DNA from: Bacteroidales bacterium
Lineage (GTDB): Bacteria; Bacteroidota; Bacteroidia; Bacteroidales; UBA932
DNA: 64,000 nucleotides
Reading direction: 5' to 3'
NCBI GenBank assembly: GCA_024401695.1
Contig: JAKSKN010000004.1
Span: 62,001 to 126,000, forward strand
Part shown: piece by piece, positions 7,044 through 15,343 of the stretch
Layout of the letters: each line of letters starts with the position of its first letter
Position numbering within the stretch: position 1 is the stretch's first letter
The notes under the pieces: generated by a model
Database searches by the model: none
Told to the model about the DNA's origin: nothing
Seen by the model: the letters and a program-made list of their open reading frames with translations, nothing else
Made by a program: the position numbers and the translations under genes

Positions 7044-8858
7044 ATGGCGTACACAAGCTCCAGCGTACCGGTGGCACTCGCCAGGGACCTGCCGTTGTAT
7101 ACAGGTTCAGTGGCTGACGATGTGTCGGTTGTCGCTGTCACCGGTAACGGCTCGGTGGCAAGGATGCCGCTTCCGTCCATAGTGTCTGGATTTGTGAAGT
7201 GGCAGCCTGAGGCTCCGCAGTATCCAGAGGAATACGGGGAGCAAGGCTATGTGGCTGTAGACGGCAACGGCTTCTATTGCTATTTCGACGGATGGAAGAA
7301 GTTGCCGTTCTATGGTGCCCATTGGGATGACCTTACGGCAGACGTAAGGTTCTTGAGGGTTGACGGAAGGATGACCCTTACCCAGGAGGAGTTGTCCAAT
7401 GCCAGGGGTACGCTTGGCATAGGCCTTGCCACAACGGATATTGCAGGACTTGTCAAGGCCTCCGGTACTGGCGTAGGTGACGGTAGTGTATTGGTGGCGC
7501 AAGACGGCACCATAACAGTGCCTACTGCTACGTCGCAGGAGTACGGCTCCGTAAAGCTGGATTCCCTTGTAGACACTGCATCCGCGGCGTCTGTGGCATA
7601 CGTTAATGCCAAGGTTGCCGGCAGGGAGAGGGAGGTATACGAAATAGCCACCCCGGAGGTTCCAGGCCTCGTCAGGTCTGACGAGGAGGGAGGAGTGTTT
7701 GTTGTAAACTCTGGAGGCGGCGTTTCAATAAGGGTTGCAGACAGTACCACCGCAGGAGACGGCAAGCCTGGCTTGGTTAAGCTGAGCAGGTGGCAGCTCA
7801 ATCCTCCAAACGGAGTGGACGAGGAGGACACCATAGGAACTGCGGCTTCAGTGGAAAGGGTGTCCAGGATGATAGAGGATGCCGTCAGCGCACAGGCTGG
7901 CGTGGCAGCCACAGAGGGCACGCTGGGCTCCGTTATGGTGCCTGGCGACGGCTGTATAAGGATTATCACGGATACTACGCCTGCCGCCGACATACCGCAT
8001 TACGGCGAGGAGGGAATGCAATGGAAATCAGGATCCATAGATGTCAATCCTGCCGACGGGTCCAAGCACGGCGCTGTTGTTGTGTCCAACGTCATATCTC
8101 CTGCAATAGGTGACAGGACGGAGCAGCCTATAAACTGCCGCAAGTATTATATAGTTCCCACGGCCAAGGCCGTTAACGACTTTATAGAGGACAAGCTTGT
8201 CGACGTTGTTCACGTTGACGGAGGCCAGATAAGCAGGGCCAACCTCCCTGTGGCGACCACAGCACTGCCGGGTATGGTGGCCGTAGGCGAAGGACTCAGT
8301 ATAAACAGTTACAACAGCATGTTGTCTGTGCGTGCGGCCATGCCGACGTCGTCGGAAACAGTCAGGAACATCCCAGGGCAGACAAAGGGAGCAGTTTACG
8401 TATGCTGTACCGAGGAAGAGGAGACTACGGCAGGTTATCCTATAGTCCCGACAGTGGCAAAGGTAATGGAGCTGCTGGAAGACGGACAGGGTTCAGGAGG
8501 CGGCGGAGGCGGAGGAACCAGTATTGTAGTGGAGCGTCCGTGGGAGGAGGTTGCCGCCACTGTCGTAGGTACGGGCGCAAGGGTGTCGTGGAGTCCCAGG
8601 AAGTTTTTCATAGTGCCGGACAACGTCGACAGCCTGGACGTAGTGGTGTCGTCAAGCTACGAGGGGTTTGAGGAAAGCGTGCTTAAATGGACGCCTCCGT
8701 CTCATATACGCGATTTTGCCGATGACGGCGTAACGTCCGGGTTGAAATGGGATCTGACCACAAGCACGGAGGTGACAGGACGGCGCACGTACATAATAAG
8801 GCTTTCCAGGATTTCAAGGCTTATGGTGGTGGCAAAGGTGCAGTCTTCCTTTAACTAG
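7044..8858 (+). CDS. Putative fibre protein (head or tail fibre type)
   Basis: 604 aa. The middle contains diverged beta-type repeats of the kind G-(L/S)-V-(K/R) followed by a short GDGSV/GGVxV turn, for example IAGLVKASGTGVGDGSV, VPGLVRSDEEGG, GKPGLVKL and PGMVAVGEG. Such repeats are typical of trimeric phage fibres that record register after each strand. A run of glycines (about residues 483-492) is a flexible hinge before a C-terminal beta-sandwich-like domain of about 110 residues. No K-x-A signature occurs near the start, unlike the internal virion proteins. The gene is directly followed by a glycosyltransferase-like gene, so the fibre is a conceivable glycan acceptor. Confidence 0.75.
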   Translation: MAYTSSSVPVALARDLPLYTGSVADDVSVVAVTGNGSVARMPLPSIVSGFVKWQPEAPQYPEEYGEQGYVAVDGNGFYCYFDGWKKLPFYGAHWDDLTADVRFLRVDGRMTLTQEELSNARGTLGIGLATTDIAGLVKASGTGVGDGSVLVAQDGTITVPTATSQEYGSVKLDSLVDTASAASVAYVNAKVAGREREVYEIATPEVPGLVRSDEEGGVFVVNSGGGVSIRVADSTTAGDGKPGLVKLSRWQLNPPNGVDEEDTIGTAASVERVSRMIEDAVSAQAGVAATEGTLGSVMVPGDGCIRIITDTTPAADIPHYGEEGMQWKSGSIDVNPADGSKHGAVVVSNVISPAIGDRTEQPINCRKYYIVPTAKAVNDFIEDKLVDVVHVDGGQISRANLPVATTALPGMVAVGEGLSINSYNSMLSVRAAMPTSSETVRNIPGQTKGAVYVCCTEEEETTAGYPIVPTVAKVMELLEDGQGSGGGGGGGTSIVVERPWEEVAATVVGTGARVSWSPRKFFIVPDNVDSLDVVVSSSYEGFEESVLKWTPPSHIRDFADDGVTSGLKWDLTTSTEVTGRRTYIIRLSRISRLMVVAKVQSSFN

Positions 8859-8862
8859 CATT

Positions 8863-9402
8863 ATGTCTGGATACGAAAAACACGCGATAATAATACCTGA
8901 AGGTGCAAAGAGGATAGTTATACTGTCCAATTGCAAGGGAAAGTTGCCGAAGGGCGCTGTTAGGGAAGGTGACTTGTGCATCCATCTCAACAGGGCGGCG
9001 TTCAAGGACGAGGCCATGGCCGTACCGGGCACTTGGCACGAGTTGATAGTCAGGCACGGCAGGGATTCAAACAACAACGTGATATGGTTTACGCCTGACA
9101 AGGGTGTGTCTGGATTCTCCTGCGTACACTTTACTCCTACCATAAACGGCTGGAGCGGCAGTATGTGGTGGCGATTGTATAGGGACAAGACTGGTGGAAA
9201 GAGTCCCACCACAGGCTTCCTTGCATACAGGGCGGCGTCGCTCGTGAACAGCAAGGGGCTGCCTGTGATACTCGTGGGGTTCAACCCTTCTGTGGATATG
9301 GGGACATACAGGTCCCCGAAGCACGGGTGGGATTACGAGGCGGCCACATACGCCAGGGAGAAGGCCAATATAATAAATCTTATAACCGATACAAGCGAAT
9401 GA
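8863..9402 (+). CDS. GT29-like (sialyltransferase-like) protein, copy 1
   Basis: 179 aa, clearly homologous to the product at 62847-63368. Three blocks resemble the eukaryotic-type GT29 sialyltransferase motifs. The L-like block is KRIVILSN then CIHLNRA (about residues 16-47). The S-like block is SPTTGFLAYR then VILVGFNP (about 109-140). The VS-like HxxxxE is H154 and E159. GT29 enzymes transfer sialic acid from CMP-sialic acid to glycans, and the acceptor here is unknown. The protein is shorter than classical GT29 catalytic domains (about 250-300 aa), so activity is uncertain. It has no signal peptide. Its stop overlaps the next ATG (ATGA). Confidence 0.6.
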   Translation: MSGYEKHAIIIPEGAKRIVILSNCKGKLPKGAVREGDLCIHLNRAAFKDEAMAVPGTWHELIVRHGRDSNNNVIWFTPDKGVSGFSCVHFTPTINGWSGSMWWRLYRDKTGGKSPTTGFLAYRAASLVNSKGLPVILVGFNPSVDMGTYRSPKHGWDYEAATYAREKANIINLITDTSE

Positions 9403-9842
9403 GTAATAATAGTGGAAACAAACTGGTTGGGTGGCTGTGCATACTGCTTGGAGTAGCGGTACTCGCACTGAACCTAAGGCCCGGTACCGAGTACGACGGT
9501 GCTTCTGCAAACGCCGCGTGTGCAACTATGGTCGCAGGTCTTTGCGAGTGTTACGGCGACGACTCTGTACGTCCGGTGGTTACCAAGGTGGCCGGAGTGC
9601 TCAAGGAAGCGGTGGCTGCCAGGCAGGGAGACCCTGCAAAGCTTGCCGACGACGTGAAGTCCGGAGTGTTGTCGCTCGGGCTTGACGGTACGTCGTCTGC
9701 AGCGGCTGCTATGATTGTGGTGACCGTGTGCTCCAAGGTAAACGAGGCGTACAGCAATCATTCTGACTGCGAGACCGATTACCTTGAGAGGGTCAACTCT
9801 ATAGCCGATAGCCTTTTGACGGCGGCATCGTTGGCCAAGTAA
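9399..9842 (+). CDS. Small protein with one N-terminal membrane segment
   Basis: 147 aa from ATG 9399, which overlaps the preceding stop; a longer in-frame start at 9327 would run deep into the previous gene. Residues about 10-27 (LVGWLCILLGVAVLALNL) form a single transmembrane helix. The remainder is an Ala-rich helical domain with four or five cysteines, likely outside the cytoplasm if the helix is a signal anchor. A holin, spanin or envelope role is possible, but nothing diagnostic is seen. Promoter P3 and the next gene follow. Confidence 0.72.
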   Translation: MSNNSGNKLVGWLCILLGVAVLALNLRPGTEYDGASANAACATMVAGLCECYGDDSVRPVVTKVAGVLKEAVAARQGDPAKLADDVKSGVLSLGLDGTSSAAAAMIVVTVCSKVNEAYSNHSDCETDYLERVNSIADSLLTAASLAK

Positions 9843-9855
9843 ACAGGCAATGCGC

Positions 9856-9884
9856 TTGCTTTGCAATGCGGCGCAGTGTATAAT
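9856..9884 (+). promoter_or_regulatory. Promoter P3, TTGCTT-17-TATAAT
   Basis: TTGCTT (9856-9861) and TATAAT (9879-9884) are spaced by 17 nt, with TG one base upstream of the -10 box. The ATG at 9894 is 9 nt beyond the -10 box, leaving at most about 3 nt of leader. It would drive the small gene at 9894 and the coupled beta' gene. Confidence 0.72.
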
Positions 9885-9893
9885 GACCTTGTT

Positions 9894-10208
9894 ATGTTAA
9901 AGAATTCTGCTATAGCGGCGCACGATACCGTAATAGATACCGTGGTAGATACTGCGCCTTATTCAAATGCACTGGACAGGAGTACGTTTGTAAAGACATC
10001 GTTCCACTGCCCAGGCAGGACGCTAGTTATACAGGTGTCCAACAAGCCTAGGCCCGACGAGACAAGCGACGACGACTGGGTGGAGCTTGGAGGACACTCG
10101 TCCGGCGAGGACTTCGTATGGGCCGAGGCACCGGTCATGTGGATGCGCGTAAGGGGCGTCGAGGCCGGTGACCAGGTGTTCGTGCACAGTATATTCACGC
10201 AGAGGTAA
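9894..10208 (+). CDS. Small beta-rich protein upstream of beta'
   Basis: 104 aa from ATG 9894; the upstream TTG frame (9861) would overlap promoter P3 and is rejected. Sequence alternates hydrophobic and polar residues in a beta-sandwich-like way (RTLVIQVSNKP, VMWMRVRGVE, DQVFVHSIF). This resembles small phage adhesin or fibre-tip domains that begin with a substitution for a binding loop, but no family is recognised. Its TAA overlaps the ATG of the beta' gene (TAATG), so translation of the polymerase subunit is probably coupled to it. Confidence 0.72.
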   Translation: MLKNSAIAAHDTVIDTVVDTAPYSNALDRSTFVKTSFHCPGRTLVIQVSNKPRPDETSDDDWVELGGHSSGEDFVWAEAPVMWMRVRGVEAGDQVFVHSIFTQR

Positions 10209-13200
10209 TGAAGGCCGTATCCCTCCTGGTCAATTCCTACCTGCCGGATGACCTCAAGGACTACTCGCAGGTGTACGACTCCAAGAGTATAAACAGGATA
10301 CTCTACGCAGTGGCGTTGAAGCATCCAGACTTATACGCAAAGTTGGAGAAGCAGATAGGCGACATAGGAAGGAACGCGTCATACATTAACGGCGAAACCA
10401 TAACACTGGGGGACCTTGAGCCTGTCATAGACCGTAAGGCGTTGTACGACAGCATGGACTCCGAGATAAAGGCGTTGCCAAGGGATAGGAACTTTACAGG
10501 CAAGCGCAGGGAGATATTCCAGAAGTACAACAACATTATCGAGAAGGAGACTGCCAAGGCAGGGCTGGCCAAGAGGAACAACATAGCCATGTCAGTGTTG
10601 TCCGGCGCCAGGGGTAAGAACCCGCAGTTCAAGGCCATGGTGTCTACACCCGGTACGTACTCCGACTATAAGGGCGAGACTGTGGACGTGTTCTCGAAGG
10701 AGTCGTTCGCAGACGGTATAAGGCCCGCCATGTTTTGCGCCAGTACAAACGGCACGCGTGCATCTGTCGTGTCGGCGAAGGTTTCGACGGCAAAGGGCGG
10801 AGACTGGGCCAAGCAGATGGCGGCCATATCTGCCAACCAGGTTATCAGGGAACAGGATTGCAAGACCGGCAACGGCATATCACTGCCTATAGACGATACC
10901 AGTATTGTCGGCAGAAAGCTGGCAAAGGACGCAGGCAAGTTCAAGGCCGGCGAGTTCGTAACAAGGGAGATGCTTGCCTCTATGGCCAACGACGGCGTGA
11001 AGAACGTAGTTGTACGGTCGGCTCTTACCTGCGGCACGAAGAACGGACTTTGCGCCCACTGCATAGGAAAGTATTTCAACGGAGGAAAGTTGCCGAAGAT
11101 AGGCGATTCTGTTGGCTTGGTCGCGTCAACATCGAGTTCTGAACCTGTGTGCCTGGTCGAGGGTACTATGGTGCGTATGGCTGACGGTACAGACAAGGCC
11201 ATACAGGATATAAAGCCAGGTGACATGGTGCTCGGGTCTGATTTGAAGGGATTTTGTAGGCCTACAAGGGTTGTCAACGTGTTTCACAACGGTCCAAGGG
11301 AGTGCTACAGGACAAAGGTGGCCAAGACGCATACTACCAAGAGCAGGAATGCCGAGTTTGTGTATCTTGAGTCCACGTTGGCCCATAAGGTGCTGGCATG
11401 TAATGCAGGAGTTGGCGGCATTAGGTTGAAAGACGCTGTTCCTTCTATACGGCCTGTAGGAGAGCTTCCTAAGGCTAAGTACAACAGGCTGATGCTGCAG
11501 ATGCAGGCAGGCTGGGACACGGACGCGGGAGTGCGTGAGCCTATGGCCATGCTCCTGGGAATGTTGGTGGGTGACGGGTCGTACAAGGGAACCGCATCCG
11601 GTTCTGCGGCTGTCGCAGTGAAGCTTTCATGCTACGACGATGAGCAGGCGGAAGAGCTCCGTGGCGAGCTTGAGCCTATGGGGCTGCTTGTTAAAGAATA
11701 CACTGCACCTCATGAGTACAGGATAGTAGAGGATGACCAGTACGACACCTCAAGGTGGACTCATATAGACGGTTACGGAGACCGTGATTGCGACAAGGTA
11801 CGCAACAGAGTGCGTGCGAAGCTTATCCTGGAGGGTATGTGGGGACAGTCATGTTATACCAAGACTTTACCGAGAAGTATATGGACTTGGGACAAGGAGA
11901 GCGTGTGCAAGTTTGTCGGCGGACTGATAGCCACCGATGGGTATGTAAGCAAGGGTGTGGTAGGATACTCTTCCAACAACAAGGCTCTGCTGGAGGATAT
12001 ACGTAAGCTGTTGGAGTCCAGGTTGGGTGTGTACTCTGCTGCGATAGCGTCCAGTACCAAGAAGCGTCCAGACGGAGGTGAATACAATCCGACGTATTTC
12101 TTCTGTATAGGCGAGACTAGTAGTCTGCAGGCACTGCATGCGCAGGTAAGGATACCTGGACGCAAACAGGCTTTGTTCGACAGGCTGCTTGAGTCCAGGG
12201 GACCGGCCAAGTCCAGGCTTGCCATGTTCCGCGCGGTTGAGCAGGAGTATATTGGAACAAGGGATACCTGGGACATCGAGGTTGACAACGACACTCACCT
12301 GTTCGCGCTATCTAACGGACTGATAGTCAGTAACACGCAAATGGCTTTGTGCTTGGAGGAGCATACGCTCGTTCGTATGGCTGACGGTTCAGCAAAGGAA
12401 CTCAAGGACATAGAACCGGGAGAGATGGTGCTTGGGGCAGACAAGAACGCCAACACATTTCCTGTTAAGGTGCTGGACAAGTTTGACCAAGGTGTCAGGA
12501 GTGTGGCCACATACAGGTTTTCCGGAGATGACAATATTGATGTCTGTATAACTGCCACTGAGGATCACAAGATATTGTGTGACGGCGGTATTCATAGGCT
12601 GTCTGATGTAGTTGCCAACCTCGGAGATGATTTCAAGTTGGAGTTTAGCCCTGCTCGTTGCCTTGATATAGAGGTTGACCATCCAGACCATTTGTTCGTT
12701 CTTGCCAACGGGCTGATCACGTCCAACAGCGCCAAGCATACCGCAGGTATGACCAAGGACAAGATGACGTTCTCGGGCCTCCCGGTAATACAGCAGTTCA
12801 CACAGTCTCCAGAGAAGTTCAAGGACCGCGCTACGCTGTCAGAGGTAGACGGAAAGGTGGACTCCGTTGAGGAGGCGCCACAGGGCGGTATGTACGTTAC
12901 GGTGTCCGGCAGGAGGCACTACGTGCTGCCGGGTCATGATGTGGAGGTGAAGGCTGGGGACACCGTTGAGGCTGGAGACGAATTGTCAGAGGGTCTTGCC
13001 GATGCGGAGGACATAGTGCGCTTAAAGGGCCTGGGAGCTGGACGCAAGTATTATGCGGACAGGTTGAGCAGGATACTGGAGGACTCAGGTGCCGCGTCAG
13101 ACCGTAGGAACATAGAGATTATAGCCAGGGGCGCCGTAAACCATGTCCGTATAACGGGAAACGACAGCGTGGGTGCGTATTTGCCTGACGACGTAGTAGA

Positions 13201-13603
13201 CTATAACGCCCTTCAAGCCACTTATGCCGCCCCGGAAACGTCTATACGCACCGCTCCGTCGCAGGCTGTCGGCAAGTACATACAGGAGCCAGTGCTGCAC
13301 TACTCTATAGGTACAAGGGTCACTCCCAACGTTGCGAAGGATCTCAAGGACAACGGGTACGACTCCGTACTGGTAGACCAGTCTGCCCCAGGATTCGAGC
13401 CGGAGCTTGTCAGGCTCAGGACGGCATCTCACAATAACAGGGACTGGTTGGCGTCGCAGGCCACGTCGTACCTTACTCAACAGATAGAGGACAGCGTGGT
13501 CAGGGGCGACGACACCAACGTGATGGCCAATGACGACTATAGGCCCAGGATAGCGTATGGACGCGGATTCGCCGAGAATGCCGGGGAGACCGGAAGGTTT
13601 TAA
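10208..13603 (+). CDS. RNA polymerase beta' C-terminal subunit with two inteins
   Basis: 1131 aa precursor; removing two inteins leaves a 610-residue beta' C-terminal part. The N-terminus (NSYLPDD, then D-x-x-x-x-IG and a DL motif) aligns with the part of beta' where cyanobacterial and plastid RpoC2 begin, so beta' is split at a natural split point. Residues C275, C282 and C285 belong to the zinc site (CGTKNGLCAHC). The next extein, after splicing, reads VASTSSSEPV-TQMAL-SAKHTAG, matching SIGEPGTQLTMRTFHTGG of the trigger loop. The trigger histidine is kept, and Met and Arg are replaced by Leu and Ser. Intein 1 is residues 315-709 and intein 2 is 715-840. The catalytic NADFDGD part must be encoded elsewhere. 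Confidence 0.92.
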   Translation: MKAVSLLVNSYLPDDLKDYSQVYDSKSINRILYAVALKHPDLYAKLEKQIGDIGRNASYINGETITLGDLEPVIDRKALYDSMDSEIKALPRDRNFTGKRREIFQKYNNIIEKETAKAGLAKRNNIAMSVLSGARGKNPQFKAMVSTPGTYSDYKGETVDVFSKESFADGIRPAMFCASTNGTRASVVSAKVSTAKGGDWAKQMAAISANQVIREQDCKTGNGISLPIDDTSIVGRKLAKDAGKFKAGEFVTREMLASMANDGVKNVVVRSALTCGTKNGLCAHCIGKYFNGGKLPKIGDSVGLVASTSSSEPVCLVEGTMVRMADGTDKAIQDIKPGDMVLGSDLKGFCRPTRVVNVFHNGPRECYRTKVAKTHTTKSRNAEFVYLESTLAHKVLACNAGVGGIRLKDAVPSIRPVGELPKAKYNRLMLQMQAGWDTDAGVREPMAMLLGMLVGDGSYKGTASGSAAVAVKLSCYDDEQAEELRGELEPMGLLVKEYTAPHEYRIVEDDQYDTSRWTHIDGYGDRDCDKVRNRVRAKLILEGMWGQSCYTKTLPRSIWTWDKESVCKFVGGLIATDGYVSKGVVGYSSNNKALLEDIRKLLESRLGVYSAAIASSTKKRPDGGEYNPTYFFCIGETSSLQALHAQVRIPGRKQALFDRLLESRGPAKSRLAMFRAVEQEYIGTRDTWDIEVDNDTHLFALSNGLIVSNTQMALCLEEHTLVRMADGSAKELKDIEPGEMVLGADKNANTFPVKVLDKFDQGVRSVATYRFSGDDNIDVCITATEDHKILCDGGIHRLSDVVANLGDDFKLEFSPARCLDIEVDHPDHLFVLANGLITSNSAKHTAGMTKDKMTFSGLPVIQQFTQSPEKFKDRATLSEVDGKVDSVEEAPQGGMYVTVSGRRHYVLPGHDVEVKAGDTVEAGDELSEGLADAEDIVRLKGLGAGRKYYADRLSRILEDSGAASDRRNIEIIARGAVNHVRITGNDSVGAYLPDDVVDYNALQATYAAPETSIRTAPSQAVGKYIQEPVLHYSIGTRVTPNVAKDLKDNGYDSVLVDQSAPGFEPELVRLRTASHNNRDWLASQATSYLTQQIEDSVVRGDDTNVMANDDYRPRIAYGRGFAENAGETGRF
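11150..12334 (+). mobile_element. Intein 1 with LAGLIDADG homing endonuclease
   Basis: 395 residues, starting at C315 and ending ..LIVSN before extein Thr. Splicing block A is CLVEGTMVRMADG with KPGDMVLG. Block B is STLAHKVL. The C-terminal blocks are DTWDIEVDNDTHLFALSNG and SN. Two LAGLIDADG-type motifs are visible (LLGMLVGDGSY near 11550-11580 and FVGGLIATDGYV near 11911-11945), so this is a full-size, potentially mobile intein. The penultimate residue is Ser, not the usual His. The downstream +1 residue is Thr, an acceptable nucleophile. Confidence 0.93.
12350..12727 (+). other. Intein 2, mini-intein without endonuclease
   Basis: 126 residues, starting at C715 (CLEEHTLVRMADG, EPGEMVLG), with a block B-like TATEDHKIL and C-terminal blocks CLDIEVDHPDHLFVLANG and ITSN. 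The +1 extein residue is Ser. No LAGLIDADG motif is present, so it is a minimal splicing domain. Its ends closely resemble those of intein 1 (VRMADG, NGLI-SN), suggesting common origin. Only five extein residues (TQMAL) separate it from intein 1. Confidence 0.92.
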
Positions 13604-13606
13604 GTG

Positions 13607-13635
13607 TTTACAATAACATTGATTGCTAGTACAAT
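13607..13635 (+). promoter_or_regulatory. Promoter P4, TTTACA-17-TACAAT
   Basis: TTTACA at 13607-13612 and TACAAT at 13630-13635 with 17 nt between lie just after the beta' stop codon. The next ATG (13662) is 26 nt downstream of the -10 box. Confidence 0.65.
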
Positions 13636-13661
13636 AACCAAGTAACACGTGTTTATAAATT

Positions 13662-14372
13662 ATGGCAGCCAGCAATAAGGACATAGATGATTTTATAAAG
13701 TGGGCGGCACCCAGGCTTGCCTATATAGCTTCCAGCGACGACACACTGGAAAAGATTGCAAATGCAGGTATGAGGACCGCAGCCATGAAGGCGTTCGACG
13801 CTTTCGGTCTGGCAAAGGGTAGGGCCGCCAAGGCAGGATTCAACGACGTAGCCGAATACTTTGCCAAGAATCCCAAGACAAGGGACAAGATGCTGTTCGA
13901 CAAGAGGATGGCCGCCCTTGGCAAGCAGTATAAGTTCCAGGCCAAGGACGTGAACGGCCAGATGGATGAGCTGCAGAGGGTGTTCAACCTCAATAAGCCC
14001 GGTGCTAATCCTGCAGGAGAGCCGGCGTCAAGGTTCGGCAGTGCGCTTGGAAAGTTTGTAGCCAACCGACCTATTCTGGCAGGCTCCGCTATGGTGGGCC
14101 TTCCGTCGTTCCTGTCATACAACTTGGGGCACAGCAGCGGCTACGACTCCGGAGCAACGGAGGGCCTAAACAGCGGGTTGTACAACGGCATGATGAAAGG
14201 CCTAAACATGGCTAACACGTACGGTGCAAACTCTCTCAGTAATGCCGGTATTATGGATAGGTTGTCGTACCTGTTCACAGGAAACCCTTCCAGCCTGAAC
14301 TACCCGCAAACACAGGATTTGGCATCCATGCTCAACAGGTATATGGCGGCAAACGGAAATGCCATGTTCTAA
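13662..14372 (+). CDS. Virion protein, unrecognised
   Basis: 236 aa. LEKIANAG at about residues 28-35 is the K-x-A signature. The central part is Lys/Ala-rich and helical. A hydrophobic Gly-containing stretch at about residues 127-150 (RPILAGSAMVGLPSFLSY) could cross a membrane. The C-terminus is Asn-rich and polar. It starts a new transcript from P4 and is followed after 5 nt by another putative virion gene. Internal head or ejection protein is the best guess, from context only. Confidence 0.82.
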   Translation: MAASNKDIDDFIKWAAPRLAYIASSDDTLEKIANAGMRTAAMKAFDAFGLAKGRAAKAGFNDVAEYFAKNPKTRDKMLFDKRMAALGKQYKFQAKDVNGQMDELQRVFNLNKPGANPAGEPASRFGSALGKFVANRPILAGSAMVGLPSFLSYNLGHSSGYDSGATEGLNSGLYNGMMKGLNMANTYGANSLSNAGIMDRLSYLFTGNPSSLNYPQTQDLASMLNRYMAANGNAMF

Positions 14373-14377
14373 TATAG

Positions 14378-15325
14378 ATGCAAGGGAAACCCACAGTTAT
14401 GTATAAGGCTGCAGCCCCTCTTATGAAACCGCTGTTTGGCGGTTTGATGGAGGCCGCCAAACGTGGTTTGTCAGGAGGCGGCCTGGCTGGCATGAAAAAG
14501 GGGTTCTCAAGCGTAGCCGGTCCTGGAACGGATGCGTTCACCATGGCGAGGGGTATGTACCACTCGCCTATCGGCGCGTTTGGCGACATGACGGTAGGCG
14601 CGTCTGCCCCGACATTGAAGTTCTTGGCCAGGAAGTTCCTTGGCGCAAAAGGCAAGTGGACGAACTTTGACCCAAGTACCGGAAAGTCCGAGTTCAAGTT
14701 TACGGGAGAGTACGGAAAGGGTGATACGTTCAGGGAGAGGCTTGGTAACAGTCTGTATTCCGCTGTAAGCCGTGCAGAAAATTACGTCAACAGGCACAGC
14801 AGGATAGCCAACGATGCTGCCAGGAGCCTTAAGGACAGGGGTCACGGAGTTGCAGGATTCTTCGGCAACAAGTTTGTGCGAGATACAGGTATAGGTATAG
14901 GAGCGCCGATGCTGGCCACCCTAGGCACTGGATTGGCTACAGGGGCCGATAGCGTTCCTTCCAAAGTGGTCAACTTCGCAAACGAAGCGTACTTTGCTCC
15001 GTTCTCGTACCTTAATCCGTTCGGGTTGTCGCTCACGGCATTGCAGAAGGGATCTGAGGCTGTTGGCGGCTTTATAAACAAGACCAAGAAGGACGTGGAA
15101 AACAAGCTTGTCGCAACTGCAAACGAGTCGGCACATACCACCGTGGACAGGATAGCAGATGAACTGGCAAACGGAGGAAGGGCCGGATTCATGTACGGCG
15201 CCATATCCCCGGAGTCTTGGGCAAACAACTTCAGGGCCAGGGCGCACAGGGAAGTCGACGGTGCAATGCCAGGAGTGCAGCAGTACATAGCGCAGGCCGT
15301 GCAAAACGGAGGACGTACAATATAG
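14378..15325 (+). CDS. Virion protein with hydrophobic segment
   Basis: 315 aa, not recognised. MYKAAAP at about residues 8-14 is the K-x-A signature, at the same place as in several neighbours; a later in-frame Met (14399) lies inside it. Gly-rich N-terminal part (FGGLMEAAKRGLSGGGLAG). A membrane-like stretch (GIGIGAPMLATLGTGLATG) is at about residues 171-189. The C-terminal half is amphipathic helical with an Asn-rich, charged tail. No enzyme motif. A 19-nt gap containing a TTTTTATATG start context precedes the next gene. Confidence 0.82.
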   Translation: MQGKPTVMYKAAAPLMKPLFGGLMEAAKRGLSGGGLAGMKKGFSSVAGPGTDAFTMARGMYHSPIGAFGDMTVGASAPTLKFLARKFLGAKGKWTNFDPSTGKSEFKFTGEYGKGDTFRERLGNSLYSAVSRAENYVNRHSRIANDAARSLKDRGHGVAGFFGNKFVRDTGIGIGAPMLATLGTGLATGADSVPSKVVNFANEAYFAPFSYLNPFGLSLTALQKGSEAVGGFINKTKKDVENKLVATANESAHTTVDRIADELANGGRAGFMYGAISPESWANNFRARAHREVDGAMPGVQQYIAQAVQNGGRTI

Positions 15326-15343
15326 TTATTCAACAATTTTTAT

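Noticed and set aside
9861-9893. TTG start at 9861 for the small gene before beta'
   Set aside because: It would put the start within the -35 box of promoter P3; ATG 9894 lies at the expected transcript start.
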